A stretch of DNA of 64,000 nucleotides from Symsagittifera roscoffensis (GCF_963678635.1 NC_087065.1:67303374-67367373), one strand, 5' to 3'. Numbered from the stretch's first letter, positions 8,765 to 21,453 are shown. Notes: a model not told the origin generated them from the letters alone. Numbers and translations are program-made.

Positions 8765-11700
8765 CTGCCTATGTTAAAGTTTTTAACTGTAAAAATGTAA
8801 ATTGAAGTGTAAAATTATGAGGATCAATTTTGCTTTTCCGACTTGCAAAAGTTTCTCTGGTGTCGAAAATACTTGCTCTGAAGAATTCTAGAAATGGCGA
8901 GCAGTTTTGATTTTGAATGTTAAAATTATTTTTTACACTTTAAGTTCTACTTTTGAGGACCAATTGAAGCTCCTTGCCAATATGATTACAATAAGACTTA
9001 ATTAAAAATTTACATATTTTCTTGTCTAATAATCATGATCATAAACAGCAGCACCGCAAATTCTTTTTTGATATAATTTTTACTAACCCTGCTGATGGCG
9101 GCTGTAGAGATTTCAACGATTTTCCTGAAACACGAGAAAAATTGTAGGTTAGGATCGTAAAAACACCCATTATTTGCTTTTTGCAAAAAAAACGTTTCCA
9201 ACAGGCAGATGCAAATGAGAAGATGAACTCAAGAGAACCAAAAAAACGATTTCTCAGAAAAACTAGATTTTAAACATTTTTGAAAATCAAGAATCGTTTC
9301 TGACATTTTTTTGATAAGGCTAAGTCATTTTGAAAAAAACATGACGGAGTTCAAGGTTATATTAGAAAAAGGAGCTTGTTTTACAGTTTTGAAATGCATT
9401 CAGTTTTATCAAACTGGCTGAGCTTCATCATGAAAATTTCAGAAATGATTCTTGAAAATCGAAGAAATTCAAGTAGTAGTTTTTTTGAGGTTACAAACTT
9501 TTTTTTGGTTTCCTCATCAACACATATGCGGGATAAAATGTCTATTTAGCAAGTTTACTTTATTTATAAAATCTGTTTATAAAAATTTTGCCACTTAATC
9601 CAAAATTTTACAGAAAACGCTTATACAATAGCAAAATTTGACTGTTCTGAAATCATATTCCGGTTTTATTGTAACGCACGCTCCCTTTTTATTAAATAAG
9701 TGTTAGATCAATTCATCTCACAAATCCTTCTTTACAAAAAAAACCTTTGTATCAGGGCAAAACCGTAAATGTTCCAACTGTTTTTTACAGTGTCTAAAAT
9801 AACTATTGGTTACAATACTGGTAAACTTTTACCTTTTGATTGAGAAATCTTAGGCCAAGTCCAATATAAAGTAGAAGTGACATATTTTCATGTTTTCCTG
9901 GACACAAATTTTATAAGTTTGACAAGTATTTTGAACGGGCAAACTTTCAAAATAGCCAACAGATATTTGGAAAAGAGTCAATAAACGCACAGAAACAGAA
10001 GAAAAACTGACTTATTTTTGAAATAATTGCAACTTTCAATTCAATGAAAAAACAAATGGCCTTAAACTCTTTAAATTTCAAGAATTATTTATGGTTGCAT
10101 TTTTCTTTGTGACTTCATTTAAGAACACTGGAAAAACAACTTCATTTGAGAACAATAGAAAGTTAAGTGAAAATTCCGGAAATCAAAAAATTAGACTCCA
10201 GTTTCGAAACTGGAGTTCGATCATCTTTTGCGCCGTTATTTCCTTCGTGATTGGAGAGCTAGTTTAGCCTGCCTTTGAAAGGATGGACGTCAAAACTTAT
10301 AACTGAAGGTTTTCGAACATCTTGCATTTCGAAAATAGTGTCTCTTTAACAGCAACAAAACCACATACAACAGACAGTTGAAAAAAGAATCACTGGAAAA
10401 GAAAAAACAAACTGACTTTTTAAAGAAAAAATTCAACCGTCGATTTTCAAAGAAAACTAGACGGCTTAAGAGATTTTGAGTTTTTGAAACAGCTTCTAAA
10501 TGACTGGTTTCATTTAAAAACTAGGATTAATTGGTAGATCAATGGATTAATAGAACTGGATCAATGAGTAGGTTTTTTTTTGTTTTGCTTAATATTTAAA
10601 GTCCTTTTACAAAATTAGAACCCAATCATGTTTTCATGATTTTTACACTTTTTTTTGTTCAAATTTGGATTTTTCCTTTTTTTAACAGAGAAAATGAACT
10701 GAAACTCAAAATAAATGAAAAGTCAAATAGCAAAAGTATGTTAGAGCCTGAAAAAAAATTTTGAGACTTATCCGGAAAAAAAACCAAAAGAGCCTTAAGA
10801 CCAAAATAAGAATTTAAGTTACGTTCATCAACTCCTAATAAAGTCATAGCCAATTTAAAGAAAACCAAAAAAGGACAATTTGTTTTGGATTTAATTTTTT
10901 ATCTTCGAGCTCCACAGAGCCATACAGTGCACGGCATCTCAGAAAGTAAATCAAACCGCTGAGAGAGAAAATCAGCTTACGAAAATTCAGCATTCTGCTT
11001 GACAAAAAACAACAAACGAAACATTAACCGGGATTGCTTGTTACTCTGCATGTAGCACAGATCTGTATGACTCTTGTGTAGAAAAAACACAATTTTTTTT
11101 TCAAATTGGGGCGTTTGTTCTGTGTGGTGTGATTAAATGTTCTAAGCAATAGAGTAGAGTTTAGGCTTTTTCGACAATAATTTTAAATTAAGCAAATTGT
11201 GCAACAGTTTCTGTAGAAAAATTACTAGAAAAACAAAAAAAATTATTAAGAAACCAACAAAAAAAACTTCTTAAATTTTATCGCAGTTTTTTTCTGAATT
11301 TTTGATTTTCAAAACGGCGCTAAAATATTGAAACACTGATTTACTTGAGTAAACATAAGTTTTCACAGCTTAATTCAAGCCATAGTAAGCTAGTAAGCGT
11401 GCTCGCTCGCTATAAACGCTCGATTTATTCACTCGAATTTACACTAAAAACAGTAAATTTAAACCATCTTTTCTCAATATTGGGTCAACTTTTAGAAATG
11501 TTTTTACTGTCATTCGAGTCGCGGTTAAAGGAGTTTTTTTAAGATATATCATTTGTTTCATTAGTTACTTGTGTTACCTGATTTTGCGTGGAAAACAAAG
11601 AAAAAGCGAAATGAAATTAAAACTCACCCAATACAAAGTTTCTCCCCATTTTCACTGGTCGGAACAAAAACTGACTTGCTTCATTAACCATTCAAAAACT

Positions 11701-11896
11701 CAAATGTATTCATTTTTTGTTACAAAATTCTTTGTTTTTAAATTTATTTTGCTAATGGCATGAGCCTATTTGTCTTATTTATGTGGAAACTTCATCGGCA
11801 ATTGGCAGAAAGCACAGATTTCAAATTGCAAGAAAAACATCAAACCGTTGTGTTTCATTTAAAATTAATTCTACTATTTTTCAGATATATTTCTAC
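8765..11896. other. intron interval, AT-rich
   Basis: No gene recognised. There are many A/T homopolymers and short low-complexity runs. The flanking exons do not join in frame directly. The upstream exon leaves one base over and the downstream exon starts in phase 0, so at least one small exon must lie here. The 37-base candidate at 9088-9124 fits the downstream phase but not the upstream one. Confidence 0.5.
9088..9124 (-). CDS. candidate 37-base exon
   Basis: Bounded by AG (minus strand, above 9124) and GTTAGT (below 9088). Read so that it ends in phase 0, it gives KIVEISTAAISR and joins smoothly to the 8539-8764 exon. It needs two bases from its upstream neighbour, but the 11897-12046 exon supplies one. 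Either another exon lies between or this call is wrong. Confidence 0.4.
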
Positions 11897-12046
11897 CTGC
11901 TTGAAGTGCTGCAATCTGTTCCTCCAGTGTCATTTTTCCCTGTTTGGACTTGTCTGGTTTGGACTTGGCCTTCCCTCCCCTCCCATGTCTGCCGCCGAGC
12001 GACTTATAATTCTTCTTCTTATTCTTCTTCGCCGAACCAGCCGACT
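11897..12046 (-). CDS. host gene exon, lysine-rich
   Basis: Donor GTAGAA and acceptor CTTTCAG flank 150 bases that give 49 full codons: SAGSAKKNKKKNY at the start, GKMTLEEQIAALQA at the end. It is strongly basic and low complexity, ending in a short amphipathic helix. Its start phase matches the preceding exon at 12746-12884 exactly. Confidence 0.75.
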
Positions 12047-12745
12047 CTGAAAGTTTTGGTGTAAAAAAAAGAAGTTTGTGAGCAACTTTTTAATTGAAAA
12101 AACTAATTCAGTTTAAAAAAAACACTTCTTTTTCAGAGAAGCCACGGAAAATTGATTATCTAAATTTCTGTGATCAGAGCTTAAACGATGTTCCTTATTT
12201 GAAGCCAAAAAGGTAACTCAATTTTTATATGCAAATTGATTTGAAACAGCTTTAAGTATTTCTGCAAAAATCGGCGACGACAAAAACGGCCTCAAACTTT
12301 CGCCTTATTTTGACTTGAAAAATCTCCCAAATACCAGTTGAGATTTGTGATACCCAAACAGCAATTTTTGTCATTCTTCTTTTTGTGAATTCTTTTGCCA
12401 TTCTTGGGAGTTTTTTTATCTCTCAGAGCCGCAAAAAATTAACACCATAGTTTCGCTTATATCAACTTTATATATATATATTTTTGGTTCTGTGTAAGTC
12501 TTTCCCGCCCTTTGGTACCTAGTAATAAATTCCCACCCCCTTATGAACTAGTTCAACGGTTTGTACCTTGCAACGAGTCTCCCCCTTTTGCAAAATAGAA
12601 AAAATAATTGAAGAGATCCGACTGTGATCTAACTTTTTGTAAACGAGTGTGACGTAACTTTTATTCAAAAATTTTCAACATTGAAAAAAAATGTCATTTT
12701 GAAAGCATACAAAAATTTTCTAAAGTTTTTGTAAGATGTTCTCAC

Positions 12746-12884
12746 TGGCGTCCTGTGATGTGATGTCTTTGCCTGTCATGGACTCCGAGTCCTCTGAGTT
12801 GTCGCTCTGACCGAGGTCCTTCTTCGTCAGCAGACCAGTCTTCAATGCCTGTGCCAGAATCTCAGAGGCTGACTTCGTAATCTT
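12746..12884 (-). CDS. host gene exon
   Basis: Flanked by AG at 12885-12886 and donor GTGAGA. It starts in phase 0 with KITKSASEILAQALKTGLL, an amphipathic helix, then turns acidic and Ser-rich (SDNSEDSESM). It leaves one base over, as the next exon requires. Confidence 0.8.
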
Positions 12885-13405
12885 CTGTAATAATACGCAT
12901 CACATGCTAATATAAAAGATGGGGAGAGGAAGAAAAGGGGACTCTTTTCCACTTACCCTCCCACCTGACAAGTTTTCAGTTTTTATAGTTGTGTTACGTG
13001 TGATTATGGCTAAACGCGTTATCTTACAATTTAATGTATGAAACCCAAATATGTTCACAATTGTTGGTTTGTTCACGATGTCAAGTTTCATTGCATTTTG
13101 ACAATGTTAAAATGATTTTTCAAAACTGGAATTGAAAGTGGGGGGAAAGTGGAAAACAGCCAAGAAAGGCTTGTAATTTACCCTGCAGGAAAAATACAAA
13201 AACAACTCAGAGCATAAATTAACAAATTTAGACTTAGGCGCGGCAGAAAATACTGCAGCCTTTTTCGCAACACGTACATGAACAGTTTTCTCTGTAGTTT
13301 TTCAAATTCCATGTGTATGAGTTGCTGAACACGTTTTTGTATTTCGGATGGGTTATTCAAACTCCTTAAATCATCGTCAAAATAAGTATTATTTTTTGGA
13401 CTGAC

Positions 13406-13549
13406 CCCTCTTGTGATGACTGCAATGACTCCTCCATTTGTCTCTTGCTGGGACTTCAATCTCATGAACTGCTGATGACCTTGACCTTCACCTTCCACGC
13501 CTGCTCCCTCAAAGGTCATACTTGGCAGTTTGTCAGCATAACTCTTCAC
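13406..13549 (-). CDS. host gene exon
   Basis: Exactly 48 codons in phase 0 at both ends, from VKSYADKLPSM to VIAVITRG, between TTTCTACCAG and donor GTCAGT. The reading frame stays open past the donor but becomes intron-like there, and the next exon joins in frame only if the donor is used. Confidence 0.85.
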
Positions 13550-14041
13550 CTGGTAGAAAAAATTGGTAGAATTAAATTTCACAGTCAGAATATCTCACAA
13601 GATGTTATTGGCTGGTTTTTAAATTAAGTTAAGGCTCAAATAAAGTTGTCTAATATTCTAAAACTTGGTATCGCTGAGATTTTTTGACATATTTGAAAAA
13701 TTGACCACATTCAAATTTGATAACTCTTGGTGTACTGTGAATGCATATCTTGCTTGATTCTGGCAAAAGAAAACAAGTCTTACAAAAATCTTGCAAAAAA
13801 GTGCTAATACTTGCAACATACAATTTTGCAAGACAAGTAAGATATAAGATCGATTTGCTTCCAAAGAACACTAGTTATTAAAACTGGGGCTAAGAAAATT
13901 AATGCTATGTATTCCTAAGCAAAATTTTTTTAATCAACCTTACGGGATTTGGCTGTTAAGAACACTAGGGTTGAAACCGGGGCCAAAAAATATATATGAC
14001 ATAAAACACTATGCATGCGTGTGTGTGTTCACGAAGCTCAC

Positions 14042-14169
14042 CTCTAGTTTGAAGTCCTTGTTGTTATTGTACTTCTGATCAAACTCCTCGATTGCACTCC
14101 TGACCACCTCTTCATTCTCAGCCCTCAGCATCGACTGGGTGAAATAAACTATCGTATCCGTCTTAGGAA
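14042..14169 (-). CDS. host gene exon
   Basis: Acceptor TTGTAG and donor GTGAGC flank 128 bases. Read with two bases completing the previous codon, it gives PKTDTIVYFTQSMLRAENEE and then a charged helix ending FKLE. Phases agree on both sides. Confidence 0.85.
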
Positions 14170-15140
14170 CTACAACAAAAGCATCTCTCTATTTATCATA
14201 TTGATGTCTCCTTTTATCAATTTTGTCAGTTTCAAAGTTTCAATTACCCAACTTCATCTGGAAGAGTCATGAGTCACAATTAGATGTAATTCACACACAT
14301 CAGAAATTTCTGACACAAAAGTTTCTGTCGGTAAAGATTTAATCAGATTAGATATGGCGGGAGACGTTAATGATCAAAAACATGTCAAAATGTCTACCCG
14401 GTTTGAGGTTGGCGGTTTATTTTTCGAATGAGATGGGTCGAAAACATGTCAGAGTTCGACCAAAAATGTTTTTTTTTGAGAAGGCCCTAGTCAAACTCAA
14501 AATCGAGACATAAAGTCAAGTTCATCGGCTCATAAATTCAAACTGAATTTCCAAGCATAAGAATTACGGAAGGCTTTCAAATTTTTTTGAGGTTTTTGCA
14601 CAAGAACTAGCGGGAAAACTTTTGTCAAAATTCAAAAGTTTGTCACTTCCGTAATATCATTTGTGTAAGACAACTGTAAGACAATTCAAGTCGTTCCCTA
14701 TTCAATGTAATTGCAAGACATTTGAAGACTCTAGCTTTGAGTAAACCAAGTTCTTGGTAGCTTGTGTTCGGTTATGAAAACAACCCAAAAATTTTCAACA
14801 ATTTAGCTTGAATAAAGCAATATTTTTGGTTTATGGAAAAAATGCTTGTCATAAAGTTTTCATATATGAAAATAGGCTTATCATATGCGTTTCATACAAT
14901 TTTCTGTACGCGTGGAATTATATGGAATGGTATGGTAAGAAATTTTTCTTATATGAAACTGAAATGATAAGCTTTGGTCAACCCGAGTGCTTTCTTTGGT
15001 CGAACACTGTCGAAAAAAAGATGATTTGGGCCGAGACGGTCGAAACATTCTAGTTTTTGGTCGAGTCGGTCGGAACATAAATCTCGACCCGGGTAGTGTT
15101 AACTTCTCGAAGCTAATAGGTATCAATTAATAGAAAGTTT

Positions 15141-16605
15141 CCTAGTCGATAGAGGATGGTCACCTTGCAAGATCTTGGACAATTCTGTTTATCTTGCAAG
15201 ATTCTTGCAAGCCGTAGGCCATCTTGCAAGAATCGTGCGAAAAATTATCATAGAGAAAAAATGCAAAACGAAAACGGTGATATAGTACAATAGGTGGTAG
15301 GTTAAAATCCAATAGCTGGATTGCTTTTTGCTATACTTCGTACATTATTTATAGTTTATTTCAAAAGCCAAATTTTTCGTCGAAAGAAATGTAAAGTTTG
15401 AATGTTTGAATAGAATTTAATTTGGCAGAGTAATGTATTTACAGAAACTATCTTAGTAGTAGTACAACTGATTGAAAATGAAATGACTATGTTATGCATT
15501 ATAGTTTTGAAATTTAATACATGCTCTATTCTCAAAATTACCTCCTATTGTAACATATCACCACGAAAACATCTATGCGTCGAGTCTGTGTGAGTGGAAC
15601 ATTTTGCAATTGCGTCGGCATCAGCGCCTCTTTTCTCTAACCGACGTCAAAGTTAAAGCATGTGTTGAAAATCATTTGTATTTGCGGCTAGTGTTTGAAT
15701 CACCAATTAGATATGGTGCAGTTGATAGATAATGAAAATTTTTTTTGAAAGGAATTTTGAGAATTGATACAAGCAATGGTCAAGTTATTGTTCCGACTTT
15801 CGTAACGAAAGTAACGGAATATTTGTGCTCAGGGTGGGTTTTTTTTCTTCAGACAAATTTCGACTTTTTAACTAGCCATTTTTGACGGAATTTTTTTTTA
15901 TCATTCAAAAATTATTGTTGTCCTGAGCTTAAATTTGAAAAGATATTTCACCTGTGACCATTTTTCGTAAAGTTATGAGGGTTTAAACATTGCCATTTTG
16001 GCCATTTTGGCCAATTTGGGACAATTAGCGCGCGATATATTTCGCGCTATTAACGGGTCAGCGGAGATTTAATCCGTCTTAGAAATCGTTCCAAATTGGT
16101 TGAAGCAGGCTATTTGCCGTAATTGATTTGTTACAAGAGCAAAATTTATCACTTCTTTTTATGGTGTGGGGGGATGATTTTCACAAAAAAAAATCTTTTT
16201 TTTATTACATTTAATATTTTCATGTTATTACTACTCCATAAACCTTAAGAGACAGTCGGAACATTCAGGGCTTCGCCCTGATACGAGCAGTCTTGTTCAC
16301 TTTTCGAGACTCATTTTCTAATTTCGTTTCCTCTTTATTTCAACACTTCGCATTTGCCATTTTTTGCACAAGCGAACATTCTGGGGGCAAAATTTCTTCC
16401 GCTACTTGCTTGTCCTAGCTCTGTTATCTTCTCTAAAATATTGCTTCTTGAAAATCTTCCAAAATTATGGTTATCTTGCATGTTGGTTATCTTGCAAGAT
16501 CTTGTAAGATTCTTGCAAGATCTTTTAAAGCTATACATAAACTCTTAAAGATTCTTGCAAGATTCTTGTAAGATCTTGCACGATAACCATCCTTGATCGA
16601 CTAGG
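15141..16605. mobile_element. terminal-inverted-repeat element, non-autonomous
   Basis: The left end begins CCTAGTCGATAGAGGATGGT. The right end is its inverted match with a few changes (reverse strand CCTAGTCGATCAAGGATGGT). Both subterminal regions are rich in CTTGCAAGAT-like motifs in inverted arrangement, which could fold back. No transposase and no clear target duplication are seen. It is probably a MITE-like DNA element; superfamily unknown. Confidence 0.5.
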
Positions 16606-17948
16606 GTTGTATTAAAGACATCCTTATTTTCTTGCGGCAATTGTTTTGTGGGACCAAGTTAGCATCCTCCAAGGGTGAAATTTTAGTTTGAAGTAAGGCG
16701 AGATTAAATAAGATCCAAATATTTAAACAAAAAGGTGAATTTGAGTTATGTGAAAGTACGTAGATTTCCATTATCATTTTCTGCTAATTTATGGCTTTTT
16801 ACGGCTGCTTGTAAGTTCCCACGGTTCCCGTTGTTCAAATATTAATTGAAATCTTCATTAAAAAATTCACAATTTAGGTTAGTTTCTTTGGCAATCAATC
16901 AGTAATTTACATTAACAGAGCGAAATTGCTCCAAGCATTAGCGTTGTTCAAAATTTTCAGGGAAAGCGCGTACGCAGTCCCCACACTAATAAATTGTGCG
17001 TCCGAGTTTCTCACTTGGAGAAATCGCAGGGGTCAACCTCCGCCCAGTGCAATGCAGAAGCCTCGCCCTGGACCACCTCTCTACTTGATCGGAGGACGGT
17101 CGGCGCCAGGTAAGTATGAAGTTAAAATCCAACAATTCTGAATATCGTATAAGTGTTGCCGGCATTTCATTCCAAGGTGAACTTTATTCTCCAGGATTTT
17201 GCCGATGTTTTTGATACTTCTGTCAATAAGCTCATTAATTGATGATTTTTACTGAACAGACATGTATGAACGCGGATTTCAGGCACAATTTACCTAGATT
17301 CGAACTCAAATTTTTTAGACTCTGTTCAATCGAAACAGGACCAGGACTATATTAAGACCATATTTGGTCATATTACCAAATATGGTAATGTAGATCTCTA
17401 ATGCTTGTCTTTGTTCACTGCACAGGCAAAAGGAAACAATAGCATTGCGCAGTTCTTTTGGCATCGACTCGTCAATTATGATTCCGCTTACTGAACGAAC
17501 TCATGTTTAAGACACAAGACGCAATGTGTCAAAATTTGTCACCAACTTACGTTCATGCAAATAGTACATGTTTTTGCAAACCACAAGTTTAAACAAAGAA
17601 TTCTGTGTTTCTTAAGGATGCCGTTGTCCAAGCGATTTGAAACGGAAGGATCCCAAAATAGTTTGCGAGGTCTGCAATTTGGACAGAATATACCAAAGTT
17701 CCAAAATGTTGCTAACATGTCCAAGTATTAAGCATTTTGACCTTCAATTTTCACATGCATGCCCCAAAATTGAGTTTACGAATCAAGTCATTAAATACAC
17801 CTCAATCCCAAGCATAGAGATCTATCAACTGGTTCCGATCAGAATGACATATGTTTAGCATAGTGCAGAAAAGCAACAAAGCAACAAAGCAACAAGTTTC
17901 TTTTGGTAAGTTTGAAACGGATTTTTTTCCCACTTTATGCCACCCTAA

Positions 17949-18101
17949 GGGGGGGGGGGGGTAGTCTTTTGATAGAAGGAACATGAGAACATTTTCAACC
18001 AATCAGAGTCCATGGAGTCCGAGTCAGGGACGGGGTGATTTTTTAGCACATTTCCCAGTATCTTGAGACTCTGAAGTCTGATTGGAACCCCCCCCCCCCC
18101 C
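17949..18101. repeat. G-run/C-run fold-back
   Basis: Thirteen G and fourteen C about 140 bases apart. Between them an imperfect inverted pair lies nearby (CCAATCAGA near 18000, TCTGATTGG near 18077). The segment could form a hairpin. Homopolymer lengths may be inexact in the assembly. Confidence 0.45.
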
Positions 18102-18205
18102 ATTGTTGAGAAGACATATGTTTTGAACACACTTAACATCACAAAAGATGAACTCCCCCTCCATAAGGGCCTAAACTACATGAGGAAAGAGTTGGTGTGA
18201 CTTAC

Positions 18206-18316
18206 AGAATGTGAGACTGTGCATGATGGCTGTCTTGTGCAGTTTGGCCGCATTCTCAGTCGGGTAGATCCCGTTCATCTGGGCAGTGTACAGACACCTG
18301 TAGACCGCATTGCCAT
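18206..18316 (-). CDS. host gene exon
   Basis: Donor GTAAGT and acceptor AG border 111 bases that read GNAVYRCLYTAQMNGIYPTE and end HKTAIMHSLTF. The codon shared with the upstream exon becomes Asp and the one shared with the downstream exon becomes Phe, so phases agree on both sides. Confidence 0.85.
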
Positions 18317-18350
18317 CTAAACATGGTTTCTCTGTTGTCGAGTGTTTTTC

Positions 18351-18358
18351 TGTTTATA
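18351..18358. repeat. hAT target-site duplication, left
   Basis: TGTTTATA directly abuts the element start. The same eight bases follow the element end at 19900-19907. Confidence 0.9.
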
Positions 18359-18519
18359 CAGGGACTCCGCAAAATTAATTGCCATAATATGGAGCACTGA
18401 AAAAAAATTATTGCCCTACTACTCATTTCAAAATAAATTATTTTTATTTTGGTGGGAAGAAAATAAATAATTGCAATAATTGTTTTTTTTCGGAAAAATA
18501 TAAATATTGCAACAATTGA

Positions 18520-18939
18520 TCACAAGTCAACATGATTAGATGCCAGTTGAGATACAGTTTTTGCGTCCCAAAATTTTTTGTTCACAAATAGGAACAATTC
18601 CGCTTCCAAGTGCATAGGCGACATGTTGTGCCGTAGATAGCCGACGTTCAGCTTTGCTCTGCTGAAAAGACGATCGCAGACGTTTGGAGTTCCTGGTATC
18701 CAACTCATTGTCAGGTAACCACAAAGTTCCAGCTTCTTCTTTTTAGCCAAAAGAATCTTCTCAACAAATGAACATTCTCCACCTGAAGGCTGTTCACAAA
18801 CTTGTTTTTCTAGGGACTTGAGCGCAATCTTTTCAGCTAACAAAAGTTCTGAATATTTGCCGTCAATGCACTTAACAATTCCGTTCTCAAAATCGGGACT
18901 GGTGACGATACTAGCTGACTTAGATAAATGATGAGCCAT
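18520..18939 (-). pseudogene. hAT transposase, C-terminal fragment
   Basis: About 139 residues. The region YLTMSWIPGTPNVCDRLFSR followed by a conserved AELFLFVNKKFWD is the hAT C-terminal dimerisation domain. It is in a different frame from the BED-finger fragment just upstream. A full hAT transposase is several hundred residues longer, so the DDE-like core is gone. Confidence 0.85.
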
Positions 18940-18940
18940 T

Positions 18941-19276
18941 TCAGGAAACTTGCCATTTCAGGAAACTAGCCATTTCAGGCATCACCCATGAAAATGGGTG
19001 ATGCCCCATAATTGTCCACTGTGGCCAGCTGTATAAATTGTATCCCTTTTTGTTAACTTCGGCAGAACCCATGGTCTTTTGGTTTTTTCCAGCTGTAAAT
19101 TCAATTTTCCACTCGGGGCGATCGATTGTGATATGGCTCATGAGGTTGGAATAACCTTTGTTTAATTCTTGTTTTCTCGAACGGCCACATCTGCAAGTCC
19201 ATTTGTTCTCGCCTTTATGAGTAAAGTAAAACTGAACGACGTCTTTGTTCATTTCACACGAGAATAGCAAGTTCAA
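18941..19276 (-). pseudogene. hAT transposase, BED-finger fragment
   Basis: About 111 residues. The N-terminal part VQFYFTHKGENKWTCRCG, then KGYSNLMSHI, is a BED-type zinc finger with CxC and a distal His. The tail (PEMASFLKWQVS) runs into a short repeated tract (TTTCAGGAAACT) that marks the deletion junction with the C-terminal fragment. Confidence 0.8.
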
Positions 19277-19899
19277 GCAGTAATGAAGCGTTCAAACGAG
19301 AATAATAAACAGATTGAATGAGATGTGAGACGTAATGCGTTTACCTAGCGTTTACAAATAGCTTTGGTGAATTCCCATAGGTTCCAATATTCATAGGTTC
19401 CAAAATAAAAAATCAGTCGCATAAGTTCCAAAATTTATCTTCTTGAATTCTGATTGGTTGAAATTTGAGCCAACGAATTCATGGATAGATTGTTTACTGT
19501 TCAATCAGCATAAACTCAAGCTGCAGAATAGTGACCGCCGCAGCCGCGCCAACGTGTTGCGAGCTTGCCACCAAAGGGTACGACTCTATACGAAATTTAG
19601 AGCCTGTTAAAGCAAGTTACATATGCGTTAGCAACAGATGGCGCAACGCCATTGGCTTTACGCAATCGAACAATTAGAGTGAACTTACCTAGCAGTCAAA
19701 AAAACAGTATGCTTCGTTGCTTTTGGCGCCACGCTATTGGCTTGCCGCAACCAAGCAATTATTTTAACAATAATTGTAATTGCTTTCCTAAATAATTGCC
19801 CTAACGGTTGTTGAAAAATAAATTATTTTAATTTCCAACAACGAAAATAAATTATTTATCAAAAATAGTTTCCCTATAATTATTTTTGCGGAGCCCCTG

Positions 19900-19907
19900 T
19901 GTTTATA
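19900..19907. repeat. hAT target-site duplication, right
   Basis: TGTTTATA, identical to the left copy at 18351-18358. Confidence 0.9.
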
Positions 19908-20084
19908 CGACCAAACTGTGTTGTTTACGGCCCAGAATAGCAAACAGTTTGCAATTAGTTTCTCTTTTTAATGGAAAAAGATTGCATTTTTCCACTAGAA
20001 TTATTTCAACCAATCATATCCAAGAGTTCTGATTGAACTTTTAAAACAATATTAGGGTACTTTCTAGAACAGAATGCATCTTAT

Positions 20085-20503
20085 CAGGGGCGGATTTAGG
20101 GAAGGGGTGGCGAGCCCCCCTCCCCTTATTAATTCCTTTCCCTTACCCACCAAAGGGAGGACCTTTGGTATTATATTAAGACATCTATTTTTGGCCGACC
20201 AACCCTAAAAAAACTTCTAAAAGCTTCTTCGGCGCCAATATAAGCTAATTTTGAAGGGAAGCGCTCGCCGAAAACATGCAATTTTTTAATCAACGTTTTC
20301 CAAAAAGTGCACAAAAATCGCACTTTGACCTGTTTTTCAAAAATTTGCCTGCAGAGTGAAAAAAACGTGCCATATTAGGGTCTTTAAAGTTATCTGGGAG
20401 CTCTCGGAATTTCATTTTTGTCGAATTAAAAAACTGTTCAACAAATTTTCAAAAATTTTTTGAAAATCGCCTCCCCCTCGAGAAAATTTTAGATTCGCCT
20501 CTG
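20085..20503. mobile_element. hAT-like MITE, copy 1
   Basis: Begins CAGGGGCGGATTTAGG and ends with the inverted form (ATTCGCCTCTG). The flanks CATCTTAT and TGTCTTAT agree at six of eight positions, an aged 8-bp duplication. The interior has a conserved block around TTTTTGGCCGACCAACC and CTTCGGCGCC shared with two other copies. It carries no ORF. Confidence 0.7.
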
Positions 20504-21149
20504 TGTCTTATTGTTAATTTGATTTATGGATCATAAGTTTGGGAAATCTGGCAAAATTCCCTTCATGTAAGACCTGCATCCTAGATACTTTAGGGCAAAT
20601 TTGAGCTTCTACAAACTTTGTGTCTTGTTGCTCTCCTTTACACTTATGTAAAAGAAAAGCAATTCAAATCTACTGTGCTAATTTTGACTACTTGATTTTC
20701 AAACTAGCGTCTAAATAAATTCAGCAACATTACCCGCAAAAATATTTTAGAATAGCTTCTGAGCCCAAAAAAATGCAACTGTTTTTTCTAAAATTTTCTC
20801 GTATTTTGTCCTAAATTGTGTGGTCTATTGTTTGGTATATGGTATATTAAAATAAATTTGTCTGGTATACTGTTAGTTTAAAAATGTTTGGTTTAAAAAT
20901 ATGACGTCATAAAAATTTTCAGACTTTGTATCCGTCTGAAACTTTGTCGGCCTAAGTAAATATTCGTTATAGGATATTCAAAAACTGACTTTGTTTTTAT
21001 CGTAACTTTTTATCAAGTAAACGTAACCGAATGTTTCGAATTAACTTTTGAGTGCAAATTAAATCATAACTTTTTGGTAAAATTATATCAAGTTTGTCCT
21101 ATTGCTTTTTTCTAAAGTCAACATAGTAACAAAAAATGCATCATAAAAG

Positions 21150-21453
21150 ACGCCCCTTGCTCCCCCCAACCCTCAGGGATTCGACCTTTGACCCCCTCAG
21201 CAACCAAAGGGTCGCCCCTTTGGTATTATTTTATGAAATCCATTTTTGGCCGACCAACCTTTGAACTTCTATAAGAGAGCCTTCGGCGCCAACAAAATGC
21301 TGATTTTGAAGGGAAACGTGCGTCAAAAAGTGCAATTTTTAACCTGTTTTTTTTTCAAAAGTTTGCCTGCGGTCGACTAAAACTTTGACAAAATCTTCAT
21401 AAAGTTTTCAAAAATCTGCCCATCCCCTCAATAAGAATCCTTGATCCACCCCT
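21150..21453. mobile_element. hAT-like MITE, copy 2
   Basis: Same orientation as copy 1, shorter. It shares TTTGGTATTAT, TTTTTGGCCGACCAACC, CCTTCGGCGCCAA and the end TGATCCACCCCTG. The left boundary is approximate. Confidence 0.6.

Larger units (their letters stand above)
12047..14041. other. short introns between four host exons
   Basis: Excluding the two exons inside (12746-12884, 13406-13549), these 0.5-0.7-kb AT-rich introns hold nothing I recognise. A TATATA run lies near 12471. A direct repeat (AACACTAG followed by a Pu-rich tract) occurs near 13867 and 13960. Confidence 0.5.
14170..18205. other. large intron with an inverted-repeat element
   Basis: About 4 kb without a gene. It contains the 15141-16605 terminal-inverted-repeat element, a run of 13 G at 17949-17961 and a run of 14 C at 18088-18101. 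Clusters of the motif CTTGCAAGAT occur mainly inside the inverted-repeat element. Confidence 0.6.
18359..19899 (-). mobile_element. hAT DNA transposon, degenerate
   Basis: The ends are inverted repeats: left CAGGGACTCCGCAAAATTAA, right (reverse strand) CAGGGGCTCCGCAAAAATAA. The element is flanked by perfect 8-bp duplications TGTTTATA, the hAT hallmark. Inside, on the minus strand, are two pieces of a hAT transposase (BED finger and C-terminal dimerisation region) without the catalytic core. At 1541 bp it is an internally deleted, non-autonomous copy in a host intron. Confidence 0.92.

Noticed and set aside
14808-15126. Two 81-codon ORFs on opposite strands
   Set aside because: Intronic, low complexity, no motifs, mutual antisense overlap.
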